Shown here piece after piece: positions 24,509 through 32,823 of a stretch of 64,000 nt of DNA. The notes under the pieces are model-generated. The model was not told the origin of the DNA. It saw only the letters and a list, made by a program, of their open reading frames with translations, and did no database searches. The stretch comes from RHKX01 sp046330415 (GTDB lineage: Bacteria; Actinomycetota; Thermoleophilia; Solirubrobacterales; 70-9): the NCBI GenBank assembly GCA_046330415.1, contig JAXLSW010000009.1:62001-126000 (forward strand), in the 5' to 3' direction. Position 1 is the stretch's first letter, and each line of letters opens with the position of its first letter. Both the position numbers and the translations under genes were made by a program.

Positions 24509-25639
24509 CTACCTGCCGCGCGGCACTCGAACGTCCTTGGTGCTGGTCGAGACGTTGCCCGCCGCGTCCTCGAGCACCGCCTTCAGCGTCGCCTTGCCGG
24601 CGTCGATCCGCTTCGGGACCCGCAGCTCGACCTCGTGGCGGCCGGTGCGAACCGTCCCCTTGCCGCGCAGGATCGCCTTGCCGTCGCGGACCAGCCGCAG
24701 CTTCACGTCGACCTTCTCGTCGGCCTTCAGCTTCGCGACGAGGACACGGCGGCCATCCTGGTCGGACTTGACCCTGGCGCTGACGAGCTCCGCCTCGACC
24801 TCGTCGGTCTCGGAGCCGCCACCTTCGCCACCGCCTCCGCCGCCGGTGGGGTCGTCAGAGGTCGCCGGGAGCCCCGTCAGGCCGACGGTGATCTCGCCCG
24901 CGTAACCGGCGCCGACGCTACCGCTCAGGGGCACCAGGGCCTCGGTCTGGTTGTTGTAGATGTTGTCGTTGCTGTTGGTCACCGACTTGGTGCCCTCGTA
25001 GCCGAGCGCCGTCTGCGCGTTGACGGTGCCGTTGATCGTCTGGTCGAAGAACAGCTGGGACGTGAACTCGTAGGTGGTCGTGTCGCCGTCGAAGGCCCGG
25101 ACCTTGAAGTGGATGTGGACGGTCCGTCCCTCGTACCAGCCGGGATAGATCGTCTGGAAGGTGACCTGGCCGTTGCTGTCGGTCACCTGATAGCCGCGCA
25201 GGTAGTCGTGGCCGCTGGTGTTGTTCTGGGTGCCGCCGGCGATGTCGGAGTAGTCACCACCCGCGTTGCAGTGCCAGACGTCGACGATCACGCCGGAGCC
25301 GACGGAGCAGTCGTCGTCCTGGTTGACGACGTTGATCGTCAGCTCCAGCGGCACTCCGGTCTGGGTGTTCGTCCCGTCGGAGTCGGACTTGATGTTGCTG
25401 CGTTCGAGCAGCTCGTCGACGAAGTAGGGACCCTCGGTCATCGCCGGGCTGAGCACGCACGCCGCGGCCACCGCCTTCGGCGTCGACCCGCTGAAGAGGG
25501 CGAGTGGCCCACGGCTCAGCGCATAGGCGACGCCGGCCGCTCCGGCCGCTCCGATGCTCTGCCTCCGCGTCAGCCGCACCCCCGGCTCGGCGGGGGTGAC
25601 CCCCTTCGATACGCCGGCGTAGTGATCGGTCTCGCACAT
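24509..25639 (-). CDS. Tat-exported intradiol ring-cleavage dioxygenase-like protein
   Basis: 376 residues. A twin-arginine signal (TRRQSIGAAGAAG, Arg25-Arg26) is followed by an intradiol dioxygenase beta-sandwich. Probable iron ligands are Tyr131 in GGDYSD, a tyrosine in YPGWY (166 or 170), and His176 and His178 in RTVHIHF; Arg173 is also conserved. After a Gly-rich linker at about residue 270 comes a C-terminal beta domain of about 95 residues rich in charged strands. Intradiol enzymes open catechols with O2; folded export by Tat suits a metalloenzyme acting outside the cell on aromatic matter. The substrate is unknown. Confidence 0.85.
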   Translation of the reverse strand: MCETDHYAGVSKGVTPAEPGVRLTRRQSIGAAGAAGVAYALSRGPLALFSGSTPKAVAAACVLSPAMTEGPYFVDELLERSNIKSDSDGTNTQTGVPLELTINVVNQDDDCSVGSGVIVDVWHCNAGGDYSDIAGGTQNNTSGHDYLRGYQVTDSNGQVTFQTIYPGWYEGRTVHIHFKVRAFDGDTTTYEFTSQLFFDQTINGTVNAQTALGYEGTKSVTNSNDNIYNNQTEALVPLSGSVGAGYAGEITVGLTGLPATSDDPTGGGGGGEGGGSETDEVEAELVSARVKSDQDGRRVLVAKLKADEKVDVKLRLVRDGKAILRGKGTVRTGRHEVELRVPKRIDAGKATLKAVLEDAAGNVSTSTKDVRVPRGR

Positions 25640-25816
25640 GTCTCGTTCCCTTCAGTTCGTGAGCGCTGTCAAGGAGTAGACACCGGATCGCCTCCGAGAT
25701 CACGGGTTCGGGGCGATCTCTCAGGGTTCTCCCAGGAACGGAACCGGAAGGGCCGCCGCGGGTTCGGGCTAGAGTGGTCCGCCGTTCCGGAGAGAAGTGA
25801 GTCAGAGGAGAGAACT

Positions 25817-27038
25817 TTGAACCCCGTTGCCCCGCGCTCGCGCGCATCCATCGTCGCCCTCGCGCTGGTCTGCGTGGCGGCGCTGCTCGCCCTGCTCGCA
25901 GGATCGGCCGCGGCGAAGAAGCCGCCGAAGCCCGTCAAGGGTCCCAACGGCGCGAAGTTCTACACGCCGCCGAAGGGCTACCCGTCCAAGCACGGCTCCC
26001 TGATCTGGCAGCGCAAGGCGGGCGGGATCACGCCGCTCCCCGGCGCGAAGAACAGCCTCGTCCTCTACACGACGCGCACGCTGGGCGGCGGCAAGGTCGT
26101 CTCGTCGGGGATCGTCAGCGTGCCCAAGGGCAAGGCGCCGAAGGGCGGCTGGCCCGTGATCACCTACGCGCACGGCACGACCGGCGTCGCCGATGTCTGC
26201 GCTCCCACCCGCATGCCCTCCGGCAGCCTGCAGGAGCCTTACGTCACCTACGTCAACCCCGAGCTCCAGGAATGGATCGATGACGGCTACGCGATCGTCC
26301 GCACCGACTACGCCGGACTCGGGACGCCCGGGCCGCACGGCTACCTGATCGGGATCGACGAGGGCCACGCGGTGCTCGACATCGTCACGCAGCGCGGGCG
26401 CTCAACCCCGACATCGGCAAGAAGTTCCTGATCGCCGGGCACTCGCAGGGCGGTCAGTCGGCGCTCTTCGCGGCCGCCGAGGCTCCGACCTCGGGAAGGG
26501 CCTGAAGCTGCGCGGGACGGTCGCCTACGCGCCTGCCTCCCACCTGGCGGAGCAGGAGTCGCTGCTGCCGGCGCTCACCTCGCCGAACGGGTCGACCGCG
26601 TTGGCGACGATGATCATCTCCGGCGCGACGACGGTCAGCGACGAGATCCAGCCGGATCAGCTCCTCTCCGACCAAGTGCTCCAGTTCTACCCGCAGCTCG
26701 AGAAGACCTGCCTCGCGCAGCTCTCCCAGAGCGACAGCCTCGGCGGCATCCCGCCGTCGCAGCTCGAGCGCCCGGGAGCGGACCTGACCAAGCTCCGCGA
26801 GGTCCTGCAGGACCAAAACCCCGCGATCGTCACGAAGGCTCCGATCCTCCTCGCCCAGGGACTCGCCGACACGACGGTGTTCCCCTTCCTGACGAACTCG
26901 CTCAACGACGAGCTCGTCGCCAAGGGCAACACGGTCGACTACCAGACCTACCCCGATGTCGACCATGGCCAGGTGGTGGCCGCGGCGGAGGATCAGGTCG
27001 AGGCGTTCTTCGAGCAGCGACTGCCGGCCGGCGATTAG
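25817..27038 (+). pseudogene. Secreted lipase-like alpha/beta hydrolase, two frame breaks
   Basis: The gene starts at TTG 25817, eight bases after a GAGGAG ribosome site. A signal peptide ends near AGSAAA, then a secretory-lipase-like hydrolase follows (TYAHGTTG, RTDYAGLG, nucleophile GHSQGG). Similarity runs through three frames. The first frame ends after GHAVLDIV near 26390; the next carries ALNPDIGKKFLIAGHSQGGQ and fails near 26490; the third continues KLRGTVAYAPASH to the stop at 27038. Each shift equals one missing base. The residues are otherwise intact, including the closing Asp/His region (DVDHGQVV), so sequence error is as likely as true decay. Confidence 0.8.
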
Positions 27039-27051
27039 CGCTGCCGAGCCG

Positions 27052-27540
27052 ATGGCGAGGCTGCTCACGATCGGCGTCTACGGGTTCAACCGGGATTCGT
27101 TCCTGGCCGCGCTCGAGGGCGCCGGTGTGACGCTGCTCATCGATGTCCGCCAGCGGCGCGGCGTGCGCGGAGCCGAGTACGCCTGGGCCAACTCGAAGCG
27201 CCTGCAGGCGGCGCTCGCGGAGGCGGGGATCGGCTATGAGCACCGGCCCGAGCTGGCGCCGACAACCGAGCTGCGGCAGCTCCAGTACGCCCGCGACGAC
27301 CAACTTGGCGTCGGCAAGCGCAACCGCCAGGAGCTCTCCGCCGAGTTCAGGGAGGCCTACACCGCCGAGATCCTCGACGCCGCGGACCTCGGTGCCGTCC
27401 GCAGCCTGCTCCCCGAGGACGGGGCCGCGGCGCTGCTCTGCGTGGAGCGCGACCCCGAGGCCTGCCACCGCTCGCTCGTCGCCGAGCGCCTGGCGGCGGC
27501 GGACGGCACGGTCGAGGTCGCGCACCTGCGGCCCGCGTGA
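27052..27540 (+). CDS. DUF488 family protein
   Basis: 162 residues matching DUF488: LLTIGVYGFNRDSFLAALEG at the start, VTLLIDVRQRRG, and the family's C-terminal motif LLCVERDPEACHRSLVAERL with its Cys-His pair. The biochemical role of DUF488 proteins is unknown. It follows the broken lipase by 13 bp and converges with the ABC-F gene. Confidence 0.86.
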   Translation: MARLLTIGVYGFNRDSFLAALEGAGVTLLIDVRQRRGVRGAEYAWANSKRLQAALAEAGIGYEHRPELAPTTELRQLQYARDDQLGVGKRNRQELSAEFREAYTAEILDAADLGAVRSLLPEDGAAALLCVERDPEACHRSLVAERLAAADGTVEVAHLRPA

Positions 27541-27559
27541 GGGAGCCCGCGACCTCGCG

Positions 27560-29470
27560 TCAGACGCTCGCCTCGGCGACCTTCGCCTCGGCTCGCTCGA
27601 GCTCCTCGTAGAGCTCCTCGACGGCGCGCTTGGCATCCTCGTGCCTTGCGGTCGCGCGCTTCGTCCGCCCGGGGCTCGCCCAGGCGGCGGGATCGGCGAG
27701 CTCGTCCTCGACTGAGCGCAGCTCGGCCTCGGCTCGCTCGATTCGCTCCTCGATGCGACCGACGTCGCGGATCGCGTTCTTCGAGGGTCCCTTGCGCCGC
27801 GGCTTCCCGCGGCCGCCGGAGCCGGCGCCCGGCGAAGCGACCGACGCCGCTTCCCGCTCGGCGGCCTCGCGATCGTCGCGGTCGCGCTGGTATTCGGCCC
27901 AGCCGCTCAGGTGGCTCTCCAGATGCCCGCCCTCGCACACCAGCGTCCGCGTCCCGACCGCCTCGAGCAGCGCTCTGTCGTGCGAGACGAGCACGACGGC
28001 GCCCTCGTAGGCGAGGAGCGCGTCTTCGAGCGCCTCCCGGCTCTCGATGTCGAGGTGGTTGGTCGGCTCGTCGAGGATCAGCAGATTGGCCCCCGAGGCG
28101 ACGAGGATCGCCAGGGACAGCCGCCGTTGCTCGCCGCCGGAGATGTCCGCGAGGCGCTTGTCGACATCGGTGCCGGAGAAGAGGAAACCGCCGAGCAGGT
28201 CGCGCACCTTCTGCCCGGTCAGACCGGTCTCGCGCTGCGCAGCCTCGAGCACGGTGCCGTCGCCGGCGGCTGAGTCGGCGTGCTGGGAGAGGTAACCGAG
28301 CTTGACGTTGTGGCCGATCGAGAACTTGCCCGCCGCGGGCGGGCGCAGGCCGGAGATGGTGTCGATCAGCGTCGTCTTGCCGGCTCCGTTGGGGCCGACG
28401 AGGACGACGTGCTCGCCGCGCTCCACCCGCAGCGAAGCCTCGTCAATCAGCGTTCGCCCGGGGACCTCGATCCGCGCCCCCTCCATCTTCAGCACGAACC
28501 GGCCCGGCCGCTCCGGCGGCTTGAAGGAGAAGCGAAGCTTCGTCTGATCCCGGGGGTCGCGGATGGCGGCGTCGCGCTTGACGCGCTCGATCGCCTTCAG
28601 CTTCGACTGCGCCTGGCGCGCCTTGGTGGCCTTGTAGCGGAAGCGTTCGACGAACTTCTCCATGCGCTCGATCTCTGCCTGTTGGCGCTCGATCGCCTTG
28701 CCGAGCGCGATCTCCCGCGCGGCCTGCTCCTTGCGCCAGGCGTGCCAGGGGCCGGAGAAGAACCGGGCGCGACCGGCCTCCAGCTCCAGCACCGAGGTGC
28801 CGACCGCCTCCAGGAACCAGCGGTCATGAGCGACGAGTACGATCGCTGCGTCGAGACCGGTCAGGTACCCCTCGAGCCACTCGAGAGATAGGATGTCCAG
28901 ATGGTTGGTGGGCTCGTCGAGGAGAAGGAGATCGGGTCGCGTAGCGAGCGCACGAGCGAGCGACGCCCGGGTCAGCTCCCCGCCGGAGAAGGTCGCGAGC
29001 GCCCGCTCGGACTGCTCGGGGACGAAGCCGAGGCCGTTCAGCACCGCCTGCACCTCGTCCCGCCAGCGGTAGCCCCCGGCGAGCTCGAGCCGCTGCTGCG
29101 CCGCCGCGTATGCGGCCAGCGTCCCCTCCTCGCCGTCGCCCTCCGACATCCGGCGCTCGAGCCGCTCGAGCTCGGCCTCGGTCTCGAGCATCTCGGTGCG
29201 GCCGGTGTAGACGTACTCGCCGAGCGTCATCGCGACGTCGCGGGGAGGTCGCTGGTCGTGCAGGGCGACGCGGCGGCCCTTGCCCAGCGTCAGCCCGCCC
29301 GCGTCCGGGGTGAGCTCCCCGGCGAGGATCCGCAGCAGCGTCGACTTGCCGGCGCCGTTGCGGCCCGAGAGGGTCATGCGGTCTCGCGGCTCGAGCTTGA
29401 AGGAGACGTCCTCGAAGAGCGGCCTGCCGCCGACGTGGATTCCGAGGCCTGATGCGATCGCGATTGCCAT
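27560..29470 (-). CDS. ABC-F family ATPase
   Basis: 636 residues with two ABC domains and no membrane segments, as in ribosome-associated ABC-F proteins (Uup, EttA, resistance factors). The first domain has Walker A GRNGAGKST and signature FSGGELTRASLARAL; the second has GPNGAGKTT and ISGGEQRRLSLAIL. The linker holds the arginine/lysine-rich KATKARQAQSKLKAIERVK helix that enters the ribosomal E site in this family. A charged C-terminal coiled coil of about 90 residues resembles Uup. A translation-factor or protection role is likely. ATG 29470 begins just before the first domain. Confidence 0.9.
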   Translation of the reverse strand: MAIAIASGLGIHVGGRPLFEDVSFKLEPRDRMTLSGRNGAGKSTLLRILAGELTPDAGGLTLGKGRRVALHDQRPPRDVAMTLGEYVYTGRTEMLETEAELERLERRMSEGDGEEGTLAAYAAAQQRLELAGGYRWRDEVQAVLNGLGFVPEQSERALATFSGGELTRASLARALATRPDLLLLDEPTNHLDILSLEWLEGYLTGLDAAIVLVAHDRWFLEAVGTSVLELEAGRARFFSGPWHAWRKEQAAREIALGKAIERQQAEIERMEKFVERFRYKATKARQAQSKLKAIERVKRDAAIRDPRDQTKLRFSFKPPERPGRFVLKMEGARIEVPGRTLIDEASLRVERGEHVVLVGPNGAGKTTLIDTISGLRPPAAGKFSIGHNVKLGYLSQHADSAAGDGTVLEAAQRETGLTGQKVRDLLGGFLFSGTDVDKRLADISGGEQRRLSLAILVASGANLLILDEPTNHLDIESREALEDALLAYEGAVVLVSHDRALLEAVGTRTLVCEGGHLESHLSGWAEYQRDRDDREAAEREAASVASPGAGSGGRGKPRRKGPSKNAIRDVGRIEERIERAEAELRSVEDELADPAAWASPGRTKRATARHEDAKRAVEELYEELERAEAKVAEASV

Positions 29471-29480
29471 TGCCGCCCTC

Positions 29481-29486
29481 AGGCTA
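29481..29486 (-). promoter_or_regulatory. Probable -10 box for the ABC-F gene
   Basis: On the minus strand TAGCCT lies 10 nt before the ATG at 29470, a slightly longer spacing than elsewhere, which would leave a leader of a few bases. Confidence 0.35.
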
Positions 29487-29546
29487 CGGGGTCGAATCAC
29501 GCCGGAAGCGGCTACAGGCGCGGGAGCGCGCTGCCGATAGGGGCGT

Positions 29547-31076
29547 ATGCGCGCGGGGTACACGGAGGACCCGGCAGTCCGGCGACGCCGGCGTGGGGTC
29601 GCGCGCGCGATGAGCGAGCACGAGTTCGGCGAGATCGTCGCCAGCGCGAGCGACGCGATCATCTCCGGAGACGTCGACGGGACGATCCGCACGTGGAACA
29701 AGGGCGCCGAGCGCCTCTTCGGCTACACCGCCGAGGAGATCGTCGGCAGGTCCTTCCTGCGACTCGTGCGGCGAGAGGACCTGCCCCGCTCGAGGGCCCT
29801 TCACGCCACCGTCGCCGAAGGGGGTCCTCCGGTCCCCGAGATCGACACCCTCGCGATCCGCAAGGACGGGGCCACGATCGAGGTGTCGCTGTCGATCTCG
29901 CCGATGGCCAACGAGAGGGGCGAGCTCGCCGGGGCCGTCGTCATCGCTCGCGACATCCGTCGTCGCCGCACCCTCGAGTCACACCGGCGGGAGGCGGAGC
30001 AGCGCTTCTCCGGCGCCTTCGAGAACGCTCCCATCGGATTCGCGATCGTCTCCCTCAGCGGCCGTTTCATCGAGGCGAACCAGTCGCTCTGCGCTTTCCT
30101 CGGTCGCTCCGAGGAGGACCTCTGCGGCGGCCTCACCTTCCAGGAGCTCACCCACCCCTTGGATCTGCAACGCGACCTGAACCTGCTCGAGATGCTCGTC
30201 GCCGGCGACATCCCCCGCTACGAGATCGAGAAGCGATACCTGCGCCCCGACGGCACCGCCGTCTGGGGACTCCTCTGCGTGTCGCTCATTCGCGACGAGG
30301 CCGGCGAGCCGCACCACTTCGTCTCCCAGATCATGGACATCGACACGCGGAAGCAGCAGGACCTCGACCTGCAGCTACTCGCCGGCAAGCTCCGCGGGCT
30401 GACCCGACCCCAACGAGCGGAGGGGCCGGACGGCTCGGGGATCGATCGCGAGCTCGACCTGGCGCTGCAGCGCGCCGGGAGCACCCATCAGGGGACCGCC
30501 GACATGGAGGTCTCCGGGGTCGCCGCCCTGGTTGCGGCGCTGGAAGCGCGCGACCTCTACACCGCCGAGCACTCGCGAAGCGTCGTCGAGCTCGCCGGGG
30601 GAGTCGCCAGGCGCCTGGCCCTCGACGAGGCGACCGTGTCCAGTGTCGAGCGGGTTGCGGCGCTGCACGACGTCGGCAAGGTCGCGGTCCCCGACGCGAT
30701 CCTGCAGAAGCGCGGCCCGCTGACCGCCTCCGAATGGGAGCTCATGCGACAGCACCCGGCGGTGGGCGAGCGCATCGTCGCCTCGACCCGAACGCTCGCC
30801 CACCTGGCCGCCCCGATCCGCGCCGAGCACGAGCGCTGGGACGGCACCGGCTACCCGGATGGGCTGAGCGGGGAGCAGATCCCGATCTCGAGCCGGATCA
30901 CGCTCGCCTGCGACGCCTTCCACGCGATGACGTCGGATCGTCCTTACAGGGCGGCGATGGCGCCGGAGGAGGCCCGAGCCGAGCTGCGGGCCGGGGCCGG
31001 AACCCAGTTCGATCCGACTGTCGTCGAGGCGCTGCTGGAGGAGTTGTCCGAGCAGAACGGAAAGGTGGATGCATGA
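29547..31076 (+). CDS. PAS-PAS-HD-GYP cyclic-di-GMP phosphodiesterase-like protein
   Basis: 509 residues. Two PAS sensor domains (about 25-140, with TWNKGAERLFGYTAEEIVG, and about 150-275, with PIGFAIVSLSGRFIEANQS) precede an HD-GYP domain. The HD motif is LHDVGKVAVPDAIL (His374, Asp375) and the GYP motif is WDGTGYPDGLSGEQIP (435-437). Such proteins hydrolyse cyclic di-GMP in response to signals bound by the PAS domains. No membrane segment is present. An in-frame ATG at 29610 is an alternative start. The stop overlaps the next gene (ATGA). Confidence 0.9.
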   Translation: MRAGYTEDPAVRRRRRGVARAMSEHEFGEIVASASDAIISGDVDGTIRTWNKGAERLFGYTAEEIVGRSFLRLVRREDLPRSRALHATVAEGGPPVPEIDTLAIRKDGATIEVSLSISPMANERGELAGAVVIARDIRRRRTLESHRREAEQRFSGAFENAPIGFAIVSLSGRFIEANQSLCAFLGRSEEDLCGGLTFQELTHPLDLQRDLNLLEMLVAGDIPRYEIEKRYLRPDGTAVWGLLCVSLIRDEAGEPHHFVSQIMDIDTRKQQDLDLQLLAGKLRGLTRPQRAEGPDGSGIDRELDLALQRAGSTHQGTADMEVSGVAALVAALEARDLYTAEHSRSVVELAGGVARRLALDEATVSSVERVAALHDVGKVAVPDAILQKRGPLTASEWELMRQHPAVGERIVASTRTLAHLAAPIRAEHERWDGTGYPDGLSGEQIPISSRITLACDAFHAMTSDRPYRAAMAPEEARAELRAGAGTQFDPTVVEALLEELSEQNGKVDA

Positions 31077-31918
31077 GCCGGATGAAGCGAGGATGGGCGC
31101 TTGCGAAGAAGAGCTGGTCGGTGCTCAGGGAGCACCCGACGCTGATCCGCTTCCCGCTCTACGGCGGCGCGCTGACGCTGCTCATGGCCATCGTCGTCGT
31201 CGGACCGGGGCTCTACCTGATCGATGACGGCAAGCTCGCCCCCGGGGCACCACTGGTCGTCATCGGATTCCTGCTGCTGTCCTTCATCGGCACCTACTTC
31301 GCGGTGGCGCTCGCGGCGGCCGCCGACCGGATCTTCCGCGGCGAGGAAGCCACCGTCGCCGACGGCCTGGCAGTCAGCCGCGCCAACATCGGACCGATCT
31401 TCGGCTGGGCGATCCTCTCGGCCACCGTTGGCCTGATCTTCAGCCTGCTCGAGAACCAGGGGATCATCGGCCAGATCGTCGGTCGGCTCCTCAACGTCGC
31501 CTGGTCGCTGATCACGTTCCTGGCGGTGCCGGTGATCGCGATCGAGGGAACCGGGCCGATCGAGACGCTGAAGCGCTCCGGGAGCCTGTTCAGGGAGCGC
31601 TGGGGCCAGCAGATCACCGGCAACATCGCGATCGGCGGTCTGGTCGCACTCGCCGGGTTCCTGCCCGCGATCCTGCTGATCGTCCTCGGCATCGGGCTGT
31701 GGGGGGCGAGCGGCTTCCTCGGTGCGCTGCTGGTGATCGTGGGCATCATCCTGTTCGCCATCTCGGCGCTCATCGCGAGCGCCCTGAACGGGATCTTCGG
31801 TGTCGCGCTCTACCACTACGCCGGCGAAGGGGCCACGATCGGCCCGTTCACGACGGCGGAGCTCGAGTCCGCCGTCAAGCGCACCGGCGGCGGCGGCCCC
31901 GCGCCGTCGACGATCTAG
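31073..31918 (+). CDS. DUF6159-like integral membrane protein
   Basis: 281 residues with about six membrane helices in pairs, starting with the amphipathic RGWALAKKSWSVLREHPTL. The conserved AIEGTGPIETLKRSGSLFRERWGQQ lies in a cytoplasmic loop, and the tail is glycine-rich. The pattern fits the actinobacterial DUF6159 family, of unknown function. Its coupling to the HD-GYP gene through an ATGA overlap suggests regulation with, or output for, cyclic-di-GMP signalling, though nothing in the protein shows this directly. Confidence 0.7.
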   Translation: MSRMKRGWALAKKSWSVLREHPTLIRFPLYGGALTLLMAIVVVGPGLYLIDDGKLAPGAPLVVIGFLLLSFIGTYFAVALAAAADRIFRGEEATVADGLAVSRANIGPIFGWAILSATVGLIFSLLENQGIIGQIVGRLLNVAWSLITFLAVPVIAIEGTGPIETLKRSGSLFRERWGQQITGNIAIGGLVALAGFLPAILLIVLGIGLWGASGFLGALLVIVGIILFAISALIASALNGIFGVALYHYAGEGATIGPFTTAELESAVKRTGGGGPAPSTI

Positions 31919-31951
31919 CGCTAGCCGACGTCCTCGGTGCCCAGTGCTCCG

Positions 31952-31996
31952 GCGCCGGGCGCATGGACCGCGACTGGCGTGGTTTGCGCGCCCCGC
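31952..31996. repeat. Inverted repeat D1 (degenerate)
   Basis: GCGCCGGGCG at the left and GCGCGCCCCGC at the right enclose an imperfect ACCGCG...GCGTGGT inner stem. It is the least regular member of family D. Confidence 0.55.
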
Positions 31997-32023
31997 GTCG
32001 GTGGTTGAGCGCTCCCGCTGCGA

Positions 32024-32068
32024 GCGCGGGGCGCCTCGACCACGCTGTACGTGGTTTACGCGCCCCGC
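32024..32068. repeat. Inverted repeat D2
   Basis: Outer arms GCGGGGCGC and GCGCCCCGC and an inner stem ACCACG-CTGTA-CGTGGT make a two-storey palindrome of 45 bp. It is followed after 11 bp by E1. Confidence 0.75.
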
Positions 32069-32079
32069 ATCGCACGATT

Positions 32080-32151
32080 GGCAGCGAAGGGAGGTGGGGA
32101 GCTCACCGCGGTGGCCGGCCCCACCGGGATCTCCCCTGCTCCCTCGCTGCC
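32080..32151. repeat. Inverted repeat E1
   Basis: A 22-base left arm (32080-32101, beginning GGCAGCGAAGGGAGG) pairs imperfectly with 32131-32151. The central 29 bases contain a smaller GGTGGCCGGCCCCACC palindrome. Confidence 0.75.
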
Positions 32152-32188
32152 CATCGCCCCCGGCGCCAGCCGTGGCGGATGGGTCGTG

Positions 32189-32237
32189 GACCTGTCACCG
32201 GGAAACAGGCCTATTCCCCGCTTTCGGGTGACAGGTC
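32189..32237. repeat. Inverted repeat B1 (family B)
   Basis: Arms GACCTGTCACC and GGTGACAGGTC (11 bp, perfect) flank a 27-base interior. The length is 49 bp, the same as B2 and B3. The interior resembles B2 (GGGAA then CTATTCCCCGCTTT). Confidence 0.85.
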
Positions 32238-32259
32238 GGCCGGGCGCTCCAGCCCGCGG

Positions 32260-32308
32260 GACCTGTCACCGGGAAGCCGGGCTATTCCCCGCTTTTCGGT
32301 GACACGTC
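32260..32308. repeat. Inverted repeat B2 (family B)
   Basis: Same arms as B1 with one mismatch in the right arm (GGTGACACGTC), and a near-identical interior. B1 and B2 are direct repeats 71 bp apart. Confidence 0.82.
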
Positions 32309-32330
32309 CGCTCGCGGCGGAGGTGCCGCG

Positions 32331-32353
32331 ACGCGGGGGCCATCGCCCCGCGT
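32331..32353. repeat. Short D-type palindrome (D')
   Basis: ACGCGGGG and CCCCGCGT, perfect 8-bp arms with a 7-base centre, followed 10 bp later by E2. It keeps only the outer arms of family D and appears to be a D element that lost its inner stem. Confidence 0.6.
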
Positions 32354-32363
32354 CCGCACGATA

Positions 32364-32434
32364 GGCAGCGAAGGGAGGTGGGGAGCTTCCGGCGAGCCGG
32401 CCTCACCAGGATCTCCCATGCTCCCCTCGCCGCC
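32364..32434. repeat. Inverted repeat E2
   Basis: The left arm (32364-32385) is identical to the E1 left arm over 22 bases. The right arm (32413-32434) pairs imperfectly, and the interior differs from E1. Confidence 0.72.
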
Positions 32435-32443
32435 CATCGCCCA

Positions 32444-32490
32444 ACGCGGGGCGCCTCGACCACCTATGACGTGGTCAACGCGCCCAGCGT
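32444..32490. repeat. Inverted repeat D3
   Basis: The left part shares a 19-base stretch with D2 (32444-32464 region). The inner stem GACCAC-CTATGAC-GTGGTC is perfect; the right outer arm is degenerate (GCGCCCAGCGT). The changed loop with an intact stem suggests that pairing is what is kept. Confidence 0.7.
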
Positions 32491-32515
32491 CGATGGTTGA
32501 ACGCCGCCGCTGCGA

Positions 32516-32560
32516 GCGCGGGGCGTATGGACCACGCTGTACGTGGTTCCCGCGCCCCGC
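32516..32560. repeat. Inverted repeat D4
   Basis: Outer arms GCGCGGGGCG and CGCGCCCCGC, inner stem ACCACG-CTGTA-CGTGGT as in D2. It is followed after 11 bp by E3, the same spacing as D2-E1. Confidence 0.75.
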
Positions 32561-32571
32561 GTCACACGGTC

Positions 32572-32647
32572 GGCAGCGAAGGGAGGTGGGGAGCTCACCG
32601 CGACGGCCGGCCTCGCCGGATCTCGGCTCGCACGCGCTCTGCGCTGC
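32572..32647. repeat. Inverted repeat E3 (degenerate right arm)
   Basis: The left arm of 22 bases (32572-32593) is identical to E1 and E2, and the following CTCACCGCG matches E1. The right arm is poorly preserved, so the right boundary is approximate. Confidence 0.6.
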
Positions 32648-32823
32648 GTATCGACCCACCTATGGCAGGGCAATACGCGTCGCAGGTGCGCTGCGCGGGT
32701 GCCCGGCGCGTTGGACGGCCGCGGCCGCGTTCAACTCGCAATCGCAGGTCCCACAGACGTGCGATTGCGATTCGGTGCGGCGCGGAACTCCCTGCGACGG
32801 CGGGCGCCCGACGGTTCCAGCCG

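Larger units (their letters stand above)
31919..32823. other. 905-bp gene-free block of nested inverted repeats
   Basis: No credible coding sequence is present; open frames here are low-complexity shadows. The block separates the convergent DUF6159 and RNB genes. In order it holds D1, D2, E1, B1, B2, D', E2, D3, D4 and E3, all palindromic, plus short GC-rich spacers and a final 170 bp (about 32650-32823) with no recognised structure. A D-type element followed 10-11 bp later by an E element occurs three times, so the block grew by repeated copying of a composite unit. The two B elements sit between the first and second units. Confidence 0.8.

Noticed and set aside
29471..29546. A GGTCGAATC stretch like a tRNA T-loop
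   Set aside because: The gap is too short for a tRNA and no acceptor or anticodon stem can be formed.
31952..32647. CRISPR array
   Set aside because: Repeats are palindromic, of several types, unevenly spaced and without uniform unique spacers, and no cas gene is in the window.
31919..32823. Open reading frames of 60-220 codons across the repeat block, and the long C-terminal extension of the RNB frame through it
   Set aside because: They are Arg/Pro/Gly-rich, overlap each other in several frames and run through palindromes; none resembles a protein. The RNB homology ends at 32824.
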